Notes under the pieces: generated by a model
What the model was told of the DNA's origin: nothing
The model's database searches: none
Seen by the model: the letters and a program-made list of their open reading frames with translations, nothing else
Shown: positions 7,210-14,598 of the stretch, one piece after another
Numbering within the stretch: the first letter of the stretch is position 1
How the letters are laid out: every line of letters starts with the position of its first letter
Source of the DNA: a bacterium
GTDB taxonomy: Bacteria > Desulfobacterota > Binatia > UBA12015
Assembly: GCA_018970825.1 (NCBI GenBank)
Contig: JAGWVP010000016.1
Coordinates: forward strand, 1-15,145
Direction of reading: 5' to 3'
Length of the DNA stretch: 15,145 bases
Made by a program: the position numbers and the translations under genes

Positions 7210-7992
7210 ATGGGACGGCAGCTCGAAGGCCGGGTCGCGCTCGTGACCGGTGCCGCCGCCGGGATCGGCCGGGAGACCGCGTTGCTCTTCGCCCGCGAGG
7301 GAGCCCGCGTCCTCGGGGCCGACCTCGACGAAAGGGGCGGCCGCGAGACGGCGGAGGAGGTCGCCGCCGCGGGCGGCGAGTGCGTCTTCGTCGCCGCCGA
7401 CGTCTCGCGCGACGCCGACTGCCGGGCGATGGTCGAGGAGGCCGAGAGGCGCTTCGGGCGCCTCGACGTGCTGTTCAACAACGCCGGCATCATGGATCCC
7501 GCCGACGACGACGCGGTCGCGACCGACGAGGCGGTGTGGGACCGCACGATGGCGGTGAACGCGAAGGGGGTCTTCCTCGGCTGCAAGCACGGGATCCCGG
7601 CCCTGCGGCGCGCGGGAGGCGGCTCGGTCGTGAACACGGCGTCGTTCGTCGCGGTGGTCGGCGCCGCGACGCCGCAGCTCGCGTACACGGCGAGCAAGGG
7701 CGCGGTGCTGGCGCTCACCCGCGAACTCGCGGTCGTACACGCCCGCGAGGGGATCCGCGTGAACGCGCTCTGCCCGGGGCCGCTCCGCACCGAGCTCCTC
7801 ATGCGATTCCTCGACACCGAGGAGAAGAAGAAGCGGCGGCTCGTCCACGTGCCGATGGGCCGATTCGGCGAGGCGAGGGAGATGGCGCAGGCGGCGCTCT
7901 GGCTCGCCTCCGACGCGTCCTCCTACGTCACGGGGACGACCTTCCTCGTCGACGGCGGGCTCACCGCCGCCTACGTCACCCCGGAGGGATGA
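7210..7992 (+). CDS. Classical short-chain dehydrogenase/reductase, probably NAD-dependent
   Basis: 260 residues; ATG at 7210 with GGAGGG at 7201-7206. SDR landmarks are all present: cofactor loop TGAAAGIG (13-20), NNAG (90-93), Asn117, Ser145, Tyr159 and Lys163, then PGPLRTE and the C-terminal FLVDGG. Asp38 at the end of the second strand points to NAD rather than NADP, which suits an oxidative, catabolic role. It lies between the gamma-glutamyl hydrolase and the aldehyde dehydrogenase with almost no gaps. I infer that it oxidises an alcohol group on a gamma-glutamylated intermediate to an aldehyde; the SDR fold alone does not establish the substrate. Confidence 0.85.
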   Translation: MGRQLEGRVALVTGAAAGIGRETALLFAREGARVLGADLDERGGRETAEEVAAAGGECVFVAADVSRDADCRAMVEEAERRFGRLDVLFNNAGIMDPADDDAVATDEAVWDRTMAVNAKGVFLGCKHGIPALRRAGGGSVVNTASFVAVVGAATPQLAYTASKGAVLALTRELAVVHAREGIRVNALCPGPLRTELLMRFLDTEEKKKRRLVHVPMGRFGEAREMAQAALWLASDASSYVTGTTFLVDGGLTAAYVTPEG

Positions 7993-7994
7993 GC

Positions 7995-9392
7995 ATGCCG
8001 CCGAGCGAGAGGATCGAGGTCTCGAACCCGTTCGACCAGAAGCTCATCTGCACGCTCAACTGCGACGACGAGCGGGCGATCGACTGGAAGCTCGGGCGCG
8101 CCCAGGCCGCCTTCGAGCGCTGGCGGAAGGTGCCCCTCGCGGAGCGCATCGAGCGCGTCTCGGCCTGCGTCGACCGTTTCGCGGACGGCGGCGAGGACGC
8201 AGCCCAGGCGGTCTCGCTCCAGATGGGCAAGCCGATCGAGCAGGCGCGCCGGGAGGTCGAGACGTTTCTCTCCCGCGCGCGCTGGGCGCTCGACGCGGCC
8301 GAGGACGCGCTCGCGACCGAGGTGTTTCTCTCCGAGGACGGCATCGACCGTCGCATCGAACACCACCCGCTCGGCGTCGTGCTCGACGTGGCGGCCTGGA
8401 ACTACCCGCTGCTCGTTCCGGTGAACGTGATCGTCCCGGCACTGCTCGCGGGCAACACGGTCGTGCTCAAGCACAGCGAGCGGACGCCCCTCACGGGGCA
8501 GGCGATCGCCCGGGCCTTTCGCGACCCCGACGTGCCCGACCTGCTGACCGACGTCGTCGTGCCCCCGGCCCAGGCCGAGCGGCTCGTCCGGGACCCCCGG
8601 GTGGCGCACGTCGCCTTCACGGGGTCGGTCGCGACCGGGCGCCGGGTGGTCGAGGAGGTCTCGGGCGGGCTCGCGAGCCTCGGGCTCGAACTCGGCGGCA
8701 AGGACCCCGCCTACGTCGCCGCCGACGTCGACCTCGAGTTCGCGGCGGCGAACGTGGTCGACGGCGCCTGCTACAACGCGGGCCAGTCCTGCTGCGCGGT
8801 CGAGCGCGTCTACGTCCACCGCAGCGCCCACGACGAGTTCGTCGAGCGGGCCCGGCGCGTCCTCGAGGCCTACCGCATGGGCGATCCGCTCGACGAGGCG
8901 ACGACGCTCGGCCCGCTCGCGATCCGCGCCTCGCTGCCGCACCTCGAGCGACAGGTGGAGGATGCGGTCGCGCAGGGCGCCCACCTCCTCCTGGGGGGCC
9001 AGCGGGTCGCGGGGACGACCGGGAACTTCTTCCCGCCGACGCTGCTGGTCGACGTGCCGAACCGGTCCTCCCTCATGCAGGACGAGAGCTTCGCGCCGAT
9101 CGTCGCGGTGCGCGCGGTGAAGGACGACGACGAGGCGGTCGCGCTGATGCGCGACACCCGCTTCGGACTCACGGCCTCGGTCTGGACCGCCGACCCGGAG
9201 CGCGCGGAGAAGGTCGCGCGCGAACTCGACTGCGGCACCGTCTTCCAGAACCGGTGCGACTGGGTCGACCCGAGCCTTCCGTGGAGCGGTTGGGGCGAGA
9301 GCGGTCGTGGCGCGACGATGTCGCGCTACGGGTTCCTCGCCCTCACCCGGCGCAAGGCCCTCCACTTCCGTCCGGGGCCGGCCCGGGGCTGA
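7995..9392 (+). CDS. NAD(P)-dependent aldehyde dehydrogenase
   Basis: 465 residues from the ATG at 7995, which has GGAGGG at 7983-7988 with 6 nt spacing. An ATG at 7989 overlapping the SDR stop would add two residues but leaves no room after the ribosome site. ALDH features: AAWNYP (133-138, Asn136), VLKHSERTP with Lys159, FTGSVATGR (208-216), general base Glu232 in LELGGKDP, and catalytic Cys266 in NAGQSCCAVER. The adjacent second cysteine (267) occurs in some family members. The C-terminal part has the usual QDESFAPI motif and Phe-Gln-Asn segment. As last gene of the gamma-glutamyl run, it probably oxidises the aldehyde made by the SDR to a carboxylate before hydrolysis releases glutamate and the amino acid. 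Confidence 0.88.
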   Translation: MPPSERIEVSNPFDQKLICTLNCDDERAIDWKLGRAQAAFERWRKVPLAERIERVSACVDRFADGGEDAAQAVSLQMGKPIEQARREVETFLSRARWALDAAEDALATEVFLSEDGIDRRIEHHPLGVVLDVAAWNYPLLVPVNVIVPALLAGNTVVLKHSERTPLTGQAIARAFRDPDVPDLLTDVVVPPAQAERLVRDPRVAHVAFTGSVATGRRVVEEVSGGLASLGLELGGKDPAYVAADVDLEFAAANVVDGACYNAGQSCCAVERVYVHRSAHDEFVERARRVLEAYRMGDPLDEATTLGPLAIRASLPHLERQVEDAVAQGAHLLLGGQRVAGTTGNFFPPTLLVDVPNRSSLMQDESFAPIVAVRAVKDDDEAVALMRDTRFGLTASVWTADPERAEKVARELDCGTVFQNRCDWVDPSLPWSGWGESGRGATMSRYGFLALTRRKALHFRPGPARG

Positions 9393-9495
9393 CGCCCTGT
9401 CCGGCCGAGCCGCGTCGGCCCCCGCCGGCGCGACTCCGGGCCGCATCGGAGGCGGCGCAAGGAGGCGCGGGGAGCGGGTGCGTCCGCGCCCTTCG

Positions 9496-11658
9496 TCAGC
9501 GGATCGCGCGCAGGTCCGGCCGGTCGTGATCCCGCGAGAACACCGGGGGCCGACCGATCGGCGCGTCCACGACGATCCGACGTCCGCCGTCCAGCGCCGT
9601 GCCCGACCAGACGTCGTACCAGGTGCCGGGCGGCAGCCAGAGGTCCCGAGTGATCGCCCCGGCCTCGACGACCGGGGCGACGAGCAGCGAGTCGCCGAGC
9701 AGGAACTCGTCCTTCACCGTGCGGGCCTCGGGCACGTCGGGGAACACGAGCACCGGGTGGCGCACCATCGGGGCCGAGGTTTCGCGCGCCTCGGCGGCGA
9801 GAGCCCGGAGCTCGGGGCCGAGCGCCCGGTGGATGCGGGCGAAGCGACGGAAGTGGGCGATCGTCTCCTCGTCGGAGTCCCAGGCCCAGTTGTCGAGCTT
9901 CTTGTTGCCGTCGTGCGTGCGCATGATCGGCGTGAAGGCGCCGAGCTCGGTCCAGCGCAGGAAGACCTCCTTGGTCGAAGGCGGCACGGTCGAGCTGCTG
10001 AAGCCGGCGATGTCGTGGGTCACGAACGGCACGCCGGAGAGCCCCAGGTTGAGCATCGCCGGCACCACCGTCGGAAGACCGTCCTCGGCCTCGAAGCCGG
10101 TCTCCTGGTCGCCGGTCCAGGTGATCTGCGACACCGCCTGCACGCCGGTCCAGCCCGAGCGCGAGAAGACCGCGCCGTCGCCCGGGCGAAGCTCGTCCAT
10201 GACCTCGCGCGAGAGCCGCTGCCAGGCCTCGGGGAAGAGGTTGTGGCGCGTGCCTCCGTCGGTGCCGTCGGCGAAGCGCGCGTCGAGCGGCACCCACTCG
10301 GCGAAATCGGCCATCCAGCCGTCGATGCCGTAGTCGAGGATCATCGCGCGGAGCTGCGACTTCACGTACTCGCGCGCCTCGGGCTGCGTCAGGTCGGGGT
10401 GGGAGGAGCTGCCGTTCGGCGCGAACGCGACGTAGGCGTCGCCGTTCTCGCGGGTGACGAGCAGCCCGCGATCCTTCATCTCCGGGAAGTGGTTCGGCAG
10501 CTTCTCGTCGACGAACGGATTCACGTAGGCGAGGAAGCGGAAGCCGTCGGCGTGGAGGGTCCGGATCATGTCGGCGAGCCCCGGGTAGTGGGTCTCGTCG
10601 GCCTGCCAGCGGTACTGCACGCCGTAGCCGCCGTCGAAGTTGCGGCGCAGCCCCGTCCAGTCCTGCGACCAGATCGCGCCCGCCGGGACGTCGTTCGCGC
10701 GGAGCTTCGCCGCGCGCGCGAGCACCTTCTCGGTGCCGCCCTGTGCCGACACCCAGAGGTCGAAGGCCCAGTCGGGTGGAAGGGTCGGGCGGCCCACCTC
10801 GCCGCCCAACTGGCGGACGACGTCGAGCGGTCGGGGGCCCGGGAACACCACGAGTTCGACCCGGCTCTCGCCGACGAGCTCGAACCAGGCGGTGCCCGGG
10901 TCGGTGCGCCCGAGGTCGACGTCGACCCGGCGCGGGGTGCGGAAGAGCACGCCGAAGCCGCGCGCATCGAGGTACCAGGGCATCGGGAAGTAGGTCGTGT
11001 GGGCGTCGCCGGACAGCGCGCGGTTGCCGCCCGGCTTGCGGCCGATGCCCTGCTCGCTGACCATCAGGGTGAAGGCCTCGCCGCGCTGGTCGACCGCGGC
11101 GTACTGCTCGCCGAAGCCCATGAAGGTCGCGTCCGCGTCGATGCGGACCGGGAAGACCGGCGAGCGCAGGGCCGTGGTGCCCGAGCCGGAGAGCGGCGGT
11201 GCCGACGGGAGCGCCGGGTCGAGATCCATCTCGATCACGGTCGCCTCGGGCTGGCGCGCATCGGGATGCACGCGGAGCACCGCGCGCAGCTCGGAAGCCG
11301 GGTCGCCGAGTTCCACGACCACGGCGTCGCCCTCGCGCCGCGTACCGCGCAGCCCGCCGACCCGCTCCTCGGTCGCACCCGTGCGCGCGAAGGTCCAGAT
11401 CGCCGTCGCACCCTGGTAGCTCTCCTCGAAGGAGCGCACGATCGGTGCGATTCCCTCGGGCATCGCGAGCAGCGGGCGTCCGTCGATCGAGAGGGAGACG
11501 GCTCCGGTCGTCGAGACGTCCACCCGGACGCCGTTCGGCAGCACGCCGCCGCGCGAGGCGGGCGCCGGAGACGACGCGGTGTTGCCGCAGCCGGAGGCCA
11601 CCGCGAGGGCGAGGGGCAGGAGGAACAGGGCGCCCGGGTTCGGGATGCGTCGGGTCAT
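9496..11658 (-). CDS. Exported GH31 family alpha-glycosidase, lipoprotein
   Basis: 720 residues. The ATG at 11658 is preceded by GAGGAGA on the minus strand and begins a lipoprotein signal (LFLLPLALAVASGC, Cys24), so the longer upstream reading is not the start. An N-terminal beta-sandwich (about 40-285) precedes the GH31 barrel: DWAFDLWVSAQGG (296-308), IWSQDWTG (329-336), the nucleophile motif DGWMADFAEW with Asp451, the likely acid/base Asp517 in WTGDQ, and GLSGVPFVTHDIAGF. The QDW and WMADF patterns resemble the sulfoquinovosidase branch more than ordinary alpha-glucosidases. However, the R..W element that binds the sulfonate in that branch is not evident after QDW, where the sequence reads RRNFDGGYGVQYRWQ. 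It stands alone, convergent with the aldehyde dehydrogenase and without sugar transporters nearby, so specificity stays open. Confidence 0.85.
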   Translation of the reverse strand: MTRRIPNPGALFLLPLALAVASGCGNTASSPAPASRGGVLPNGVRVDVSTTGAVSLSIDGRPLLAMPEGIAPIVRSFEESYQGATAIWTFARTGATEERVGGLRGTRREGDAVVVELGDPASELRAVLRVHPDARQPEATVIEMDLDPALPSAPPLSGSGTTALRSPVFPVRIDADATFMGFGEQYAAVDQRGEAFTLMVSEQGIGRKPGGNRALSGDAHTTYFPMPWYLDARGFGVLFRTPRRVDVDLGRTDPGTAWFELVGESRVELVVFPGPRPLDVVRQLGGEVGRPTLPPDWAFDLWVSAQGGTEKVLARAAKLRANDVPAGAIWSQDWTGLRRNFDGGYGVQYRWQADETHYPGLADMIRTLHADGFRFLAYVNPFVDEKLPNHFPEMKDRGLLVTRENGDAYVAFAPNGSSSHPDLTQPEAREYVKSQLRAMILDYGIDGWMADFAEWVPLDARFADGTDGGTRHNLFPEAWQRLSREVMDELRPGDGAVFSRSGWTGVQAVSQITWTGDQETGFEAEDGLPTVVPAMLNLGLSGVPFVTHDIAGFSSSTVPPSTKEVFLRWTELGAFTPIMRTHDGNKKLDNWAWDSDEETIAHFRRFARIHRALGPELRALAAEARETSAPMVRHPVLVFPDVPEARTVKDEFLLGDSLLVAPVVEAGAITRDLWLPPGTWYDVWSGTALDGGRRIVVDAPIGRPPVFSRDHDRPDLRAIR

Positions 11659-11718
11659 GGGATTCTCCTCGGGGCCCCGGGGTGTCCGAGGCAGGACTCC
11701 TCCTACCACGAAGCAGGG

Positions 11719-11779
11719 CCGCGGGGAGCCGGTTTTGCGAGTCGACGGGTGGGTCGGGACGGGCCGCCCCTCCCCGCGG
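11719..11779. repeat. Interlocking inverted repeats in the divergent intergenic region
   Basis: CCGCGGGGAG at 11719-11728 is the exact reverse complement of CTCCCCGCGG at 11770-11779. Immediately beside the arms, GCCGGTT (11728-11734) and AACCGGC (11780-11786) form a second pair. The 232-base gap (11659-11890) between the glycosidase and channel genes holds these repeats and no recognisable gene. They may be regulatory or a chance of high GC content. Confidence 0.35.
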
Positions 11780-11890
11780 AACCGGCCTTCCCGCGATGGT
11801 CTTCGAGCCGGTCCGGGTTTTCCTCGCGGCCTACCCGCGGTACACCCCTCGAGCCGACCCGCCCGCGGTCCGGCGCCCAGGGCCGCTTCC

Positions 11891-13597
11891 GTGTTCCGTT
11901 TCGCGACTCCCCTCCTGTTGCGCCTGCGGATGCGCCTGCGGAGCGCGACCGGCCCCGGGGCGGACGACACGATCCTTTGGGCGGCCGTGATCGGGATCGT
12001 CGGGGGACTCTGCTCGGCTCTCTTCCGCGGGGCGAACCTCGTCCTCACCTCCGTGCTCACCGGTTCGACCGAGGACCTGGTCGCGATCGCCCGGAGTCTC
12101 GGTCCCCTGCCGAGGGTACTCGTGCCGGCCGTCGGCGGGGCTCTCGCCGGCATCGCGCTCGCGGCCGGAGCCCGGCTGTTCCCGGGCCGGCGGTCGGAGG
12201 ATCACATCGAGGTCGTGCGCGTCGGCAACGGGACCATCGAGGTCGGGCCGACGCTCGCTCGCCTTCTCTCGTCGCTACTCTCGATCAGTTCCGGCTCGTC
12301 GATCGGGCGGGAGGGCGGCATGGTGCAGCTCTCGGCTCTCGCCGCCTCCGTCCTCGGCCGGCTGGGGAACCTCTCGACGCCGAAGCTGCGCCTGCTCGTC
12401 GCCTGCGGCGGAGCGGCGGGCATCGCGTCGGCCTACAACACCCCGCTCGCGGGCGCGGTCTTCATGGCCGAGATCGCGATCGAATCGCTCGCTGCGGAAG
12501 TGATCGGGCCCCTCGTGGTGGCGGGGCTCGCGGCGACCCTCACCATCCGCCACTGGATCGGCCTGAGGCCGATCTTCGAGTCGGTCTGGCTCGATCGCCA
12601 CGTGGCGGTCGGAGCGCTGCCCGTGCTCGCCCTGGGTCTCCTCGCGGGCGTCCTCTCGGCGGTCTTCCTCGGGCTGCTCGACGTCTCGAAGAAACTCTTC
12701 TCCCGCATCGCCGTCCCCCTCCCCGTGAAGCTCGGGCTCGGCGGCCTCGTGGTCGGGCTCGTTTCGCTCGCGGACCCGGGCGTCTGGGGCAACGGCCATG
12801 CGATGGTGGATTCCCTGCTCCACGAGTCGCCTCCCGTGAGAGAGGTGGCGCAGCTTCTCGGTCTCAAGGTGCTCGCGACCGCCGCCGCCGTCGGCACCTC
12901 GACGGTCGGCGGCGTGTTCACGCCGACCCTCTTCATCGGCGCCTCGGTCGGGTGGCTGTTCGGCGACCTGCTGCGACATGCGACCGCCGGCGTGCCGACC
13001 GAGCCGGTGGTCTTCGCCGCGCTCGGCATGGGGGCCTTCCTCGCGGGGACGACGCACGCCCCGCTCACCGCGATCCTGATGATCTTCGAGATGACGCTCG
13101 CGCGCGACCTGCTGTTCCCGCTGATCGGCGTCGCGATGGCGGCCCGCTACGTGTCGGCCGCGCTGCGTCCGAAGTCGGTCTACGGCGACTCGCTCGGCGA
13201 CCATCGGCGTCGGCTGGCCTCGCTCTCGCCGGTCGGCGAGATCCTCGCCCGGCCGTCGTCGGTCGTGACGGACGACGTGACCGCCGGAGTCGTGGGGGAA
13301 CTTCTCGCGACGAGCCCGGTCCAGGTCGTCTGGGTGGTCGACCGGGAAGGCGTCTACCTCGGCGAGATCTCGCTTTCCGCGATGAAGCACTTCCTCGGCG
13401 ACGACGACCTCCGCAAGATCAAGGCGTCGATGGTCTTCATGGAGGACGACGTCCCGGCCGTTTCGCCCGACGACCCGCTGACCGAGGCCCTGGCGGCCTT
13501 CTCCCGGACCGATGCCGACCGGCTGCCGGTGGTCGACGAGCACCGGCGCCTCGTCGGCGAGATCACGAAGACCGACCTGCTCCTCGCGCTGGGGTGA
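11891..13597 (+). CDS. ClC-family chloride channel/transporter with C-terminal CBS domain pair
   Basis: About 568 residues from GTG 11891; an ATG at 11930 (555 residues) is an alternative and neither has a strong ribosome site. The longest reading frame reaches back over the divergent glycosidase gene and is rejected. ClC signatures: GSSIGREGG (135-143) with gating Glu141, GIASAYNTPLAGAVFMAE (177-194) and GGVFTPTLFIGAS, the pore-lining GGxFxP motif. The usual GSGIP motif with the central anion-binding Ser is not evident near residues 100-110. The residue matching the internal proton glutamate (E203 of E. coli ClcA) appears to be Ile195, as in channel-type members. Residues about 450-568 hold two CBS domains, which bind adenine nucleotides in relatives. 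It ends 6 nt before a convergent gene. Confidence 0.87.
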   Translation: MFRFATPLLLRLRMRLRSATGPGADDTILWAAVIGIVGGLCSALFRGANLVLTSVLTGSTEDLVAIARSLGPLPRVLVPAVGGALAGIALAAGARLFPGRRSEDHIEVVRVGNGTIEVGPTLARLLSSLLSISSGSSIGREGGMVQLSALAASVLGRLGNLSTPKLRLLVACGGAAGIASAYNTPLAGAVFMAEIAIESLAAEVIGPLVVAGLAATLTIRHWIGLRPIFESVWLDRHVAVGALPVLALGLLAGVLSAVFLGLLDVSKKLFSRIAVPLPVKLGLGGLVVGLVSLADPGVWGNGHAMVDSLLHESPPVREVAQLLGLKVLATAAAVGTSTVGGVFTPTLFIGASVGWLFGDLLRHATAGVPTEPVVFAALGMGAFLAGTTHAPLTAILMIFEMTLARDLLFPLIGVAMAARYVSAALRPKSVYGDSLGDHRRRLASLSPVGEILARPSSVVTDDVTAGVVGELLATSPVQVVWVVDREGVYLGEISLSAMKHFLGDDDLRKIKASMVFMEDDVPAVSPDDPLTEALAAFSRTDADRLPVVDEHRRLVGEITKTDLLLALG

Positions 13598-13603
13598 GGC
13601 CGG

Positions 13604-14449
13604 TCAGTCGATCTCCCCGAGCCGCTTGCCTCTCTTCGAGCGCTCGCGGGCGCGTTCGAGCAGGTCGTCCGGCACCGGCTCCATCCACGCCATGCCGCGC
13701 CGGAGAGCGCCCGGGGCGAGCAGGCGCATCACGCGCGCCGCGACGAGCTGCGGGCTGCGTCGCGGGATCGTGATCTCGAAGCGCTTGCGCTCGATCACCT
13801 CGCGGATCGCGTCCGAGACGATCTCGGGCGGGTGCTTCTTCCCGTCGTAGGACGGCGGTTCGTCCTCCTTGTCCCAGATCTCGGTGTCGATCGGGCCGGG
13901 GTGCACGATGCCGACGTGGATGCCGGAGCCCGCGAGGTCGTTCCAGAGCCCCTCGGAGAAGGCGTTCATGGCGGCCTTCGAGGCGGCGTAGAGCCCCTCG
14001 CGCGGAGGCGGGACCTTCGCCGCGAACGACGACACCTGGACGATGAAGCCGCCGCCCTGTCGCAGCATCACCGGGATCGCCGCGTAGGTCGTCCAGAGAC
14101 ACGACAGGAAGTTCACGCGCATGACGTCCTCCGCCTCGGACGCCGTCGTGTGGTAGGTGTGCTTGTGCTTCGAGACGGCGGCGTTGTTCACCAGCACGTC
14201 GAGCCGTCCGAGCCGCCGCGCGGTCTCGTCGACGACGTGCTCGGCGAACGACCGGTCGCCGAGGTCGCCGGGCAGGTCGAAGGACTTCGGCGACACCGCC
14301 TGGCACTGGTCCGCGACTTCCCGGAGCAGCGCCTCGCGCCTCGCGACGACGGCCACGGCGGCTCCGCGCCGGGCGAAGTCGAGCGCCGTCACCCGCCCGA
14401 TGCCGGACGAGGCTCCCGTCACGACGACGACCTTCCCGCGATAGTCCAT
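13604..14449 (-). CDS. Short-chain dehydrogenase/reductase with C-terminal extension, probably NADP-dependent
   Basis: 281 residues; the ATG at 14449 has GGGGAGG on the minus strand at 14461-14455, 5 nt away. SDR motifs: TGASSGIG (11-18), an NNAA variant of NNAG (88-91), Asn113, Ser141, Tyr154 and Lys158, followed by HPGPIDTE. Arg37-Arg38 after the second strand favours NADP. About 60 residues after the core (from ITIPRRSP) form a basic, amphipathic tail seen in DltE/DHRS7-like SDRs, which often act on lipids or retinol-like substrates at membranes. It faces the ClC gene tail to tail with a 6-nt gap and is divergent from the symporter gene. No pathway can be assigned. Confidence 0.82.
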   Translation of the reverse strand: MDYRGKVVVVTGASSGIGRVTALDFARRGAAVAVVARREALLREVADQCQAVSPKSFDLPGDLGDRSFAEHVVDETARRLGRLDVLVNNAAVSKHKHTYHTTASEAEDVMRVNFLSCLWTTYAAIPVMLRQGGGFIVQVSSFAAKVPPPREGLYAASKAAMNAFSEGLWNDLAGSGIHVGIVHPGPIDTEIWDKEDEPPSYDGKKHPPEIVSDAIREVIERKRFEITIPRRSPQLVAARVMRLLAPGALRRGMAWMEPVPDDLLERARERSKRGKRLGEID

Positions 14450-14598
14450 CGGTGCCTCCCCGGGTGCTGCCCGCTCCGCACTACACCGGCCGGACTCGCC
14501 GGGCGAGCGGAGGCCTCGTCGAGCCGGGGCCCGTCCGCGGCCGACGAGGCGACGGGCGGCCGTGGATTCGGCCGGGAGGCCGGGCTATCGGGGGGGAG

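Noticed and set aside
9403..9420. GGCCGA/TCGGCC hairpin in the convergent gap as a terminator
   Set aside because: Only a 6-bp stem with a 6-nt loop and no T-run on either side. Such stems are expected by chance at this GC content.
11579..11890. A longer N-terminus for the ClC protein from GTG 11579
   Set aside because: It would overlap the start of the divergent lipoprotein gene, whose signal peptide and ribosome site are clear, and the added residues are Arg/Gly/Pro-rich without ClC similarity.
9307..13773. A 1488-codon open frame on the + strand
   Set aside because: It runs antisense to the GH31 gene and then out of frame through the ClC gene. Both of those have clear catalytic or pore motifs, while this frame is Arg/Ala/Gly-rich with no domain. 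It is an effect of very high GC content.
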